A stretch of DNA of 64,000 nucleotides from Shewanella sp. ANA-3. GTDB taxonomy: Bacteria > Pseudomonadota > Gammaproteobacteria > Enterobacterales > Shewanellaceae. A program made the translations under genes and the position numbers. The first letter of the stretch is position 1, and each line of letters begins with the position of its first letter. Shown piece by piece: positions 63,607 to 64,000 of the stretch. The DNA is taken from assembly GCF_000203935.1 (NCBI RefSeq), contig NC_008577.1, positions 620,001 through 684,000 on the forward strand, written 5' to 3'. The notes below the pieces were generated by a model, which worked only from the letters and a program-made list of their open reading frames with translations, ran no database searches and was not told where the DNA came from.

Positions 63607-64000
63607 CTAGTAGCCCTGAATAAAATCGACCTGATTTTGCAGCGGCTCGGCTGCAATATAGCGGCGATAGTTGTCGCTAAAAATACGCACGATTTGTTCT
63701 GGATGACTCGGCGCGGAGATATGGGGCGTGATGATGGCGTTGGGTCTTTCCCAAATCGGATGACTCGCAGGGAGTGGCTCCTGCGTGAACACATCGAGAA
63801 CGGCATGTTGTTCAGGACGCGCAATCAACTGGGTATTGAGGGCATCGAGGTCGAGCACATCACCACGGCCCACATTCACTAAAATGGCATCGGCTTTGAG
63901 CGTGGCGAGCATGTCTGCATTTAGCAGCAAACGTGTCTCAGGGGTGCTTGGCAGTAAATTGGTTACCACATCGCTTTGGCTTAAGCATTGCCCGAGCTGC
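63607..64000 (-). CDS. ghrA: Glyoxylate/hydroxypyruvate reductase A-like dehydrogenase (partial)
   Basis: The minus frame is open to the window edge, giving the last 130 residues of a D-isomer-specific 2-hydroxyacid dehydrogenase; the start lies beyond 64000. Visible parts: SDVVTNLLPSTPETRLLLN, the NAD-binding end VNVGRGDVLDLDAL, LDVFTQEPLPASHPIW, and the catalytic His in TPHISAP. The ending QVDFIQGY parallels E. coli GhrA (QVDRARGY), so the GhrA subfamily is favoured. It reduces glyoxylate or hydroxypyruvate with NADPH. The internal GTG at 63969 is not the true start, as homology continues upstream. Confidence 0.82.
   Translation of the reverse strand, partial: QLGQCLSQSDVVTNLLPSTPETRLLLNADMLATLKADAILVNVGRGDVLDLDALNTQLIARPEQHAVLDVFTQEPLPASHPIWERPNAIITPHISAPSHPEQIVRIFSDNYRRYIAAEPLQNQVDFIQGY

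Noticed and set aside
1..64000. Prophage, transposon, integron, CRISPR array, tRNA or rRNA gene
   Set aside because: No integrase, transposase, phage structural gene, regular repeat-spacer array or tRNA/rRNA sequence was recognised on either strand.

Overview
The window is a contiguous chromosomal segment of a gammaproteobacterium that reads as Shewanella, probably of the S. oneidensis/MR-4/ANA-3 group. This rests on gene content and family variants: the TorF-type porin, DUF3016, DUF3530 and PA3496-family proteins, the RraB/PlsC arrangement, an HU of 90 residues, and many c-di-GMP and chemotaxis-type sensors. No rRNA, tRNA, CRISPR array, intact transposase or prophage was seen. Species assignment is inference.

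Layout. 1-2.2 kb: the tail of an unidentified + strand gene, a bidirectional terminator and a secreted M11-type metalloprotease. 2.2-4.3 kb: a gene-poor, AT-rich stretch with a 48-bp remnant of the acr3 gene start and one orphan AT-rich gene. 4.3-5.9 kb: a divergent LysR/LysE pair. 6.3-11.0 kb: an arsenic operon (arsR, acr3, ArsJ-associated GAPDH, arsJ and a DUF2927 gene) behind a palindrome-rich operator. 11.1-16.0 kb: a beta-CASP MBL hydrolase, an RcsF-like lipoprotein, a DUF1704 (MATCAP-like) protein, a Cache-domain membrane protein and a 58-residue PA3496-family protein. 16.3-20.7 kb: a three-gene phosphorelay/c-di-GMP cassette. 20.8-31 kb: rimK, a TorF porin, hupA, a dual-receiver regulator broken by an in-frame amber codon, small exported proteins, an EAL-CBS-GGDEF protein, a TraB-family protein and cmoM. 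31-37.4 kb: a MaoC protein, an aldo/keto reductase, fhs and an MscS channel. 37.6-40.9 kb: a zinc-uptake cluster (small exported His/Cys protein, His-rich outer-membrane barrel, substrate-binding protein, permease) with no ATPase gene. 41-46.7 kb: PlsC, RraB, a receiver-CheC protein with a diguanylate cyclase, a crotonase with a FadR-like operator, and DUF3530. 46.9-58 kb: rapA, a PIN-PhoH ATPase, a very large hybrid histidine kinase and a secreted zinc metalloprotease. 58-64 kb: a eukaryotic-type protein kinase, a Cys-rich protein behind a perfect FNR-type box, tpm, bfd, an Aer-like receptor and the partial end of a GhrA-like reductase.

How the genes work together. The arsenic operon couples arsenite efflux (ACR3) to the organoarsenical route, in which GAPDH makes 1-arseno-3-phosphoglycerate and ArsJ exports it. 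The window is dense in signalling proteins: three c-di-GMP enzymes, two histidine kinases, four receiver-containing regulators (one broken), a chemoreceptor and a Ser/Thr kinase. The zinc cluster would take Zn(II) from the outer membrane to the cytoplasm but needs an ATPase from elsewhere.

The most notable observations are the acr3 remnant, the amber mutation in the dual-receiver gene, the RcsF-like and MATCAP-like proteins, the ATPase-less zinc cluster, the receiver-CheC/diguanylate cyclase pair, the FadR-like and FNR-like operators, and an intrinsic terminator inside a convergent reading frame. No wholly new multi-gene system can be proven from the sequence alone.
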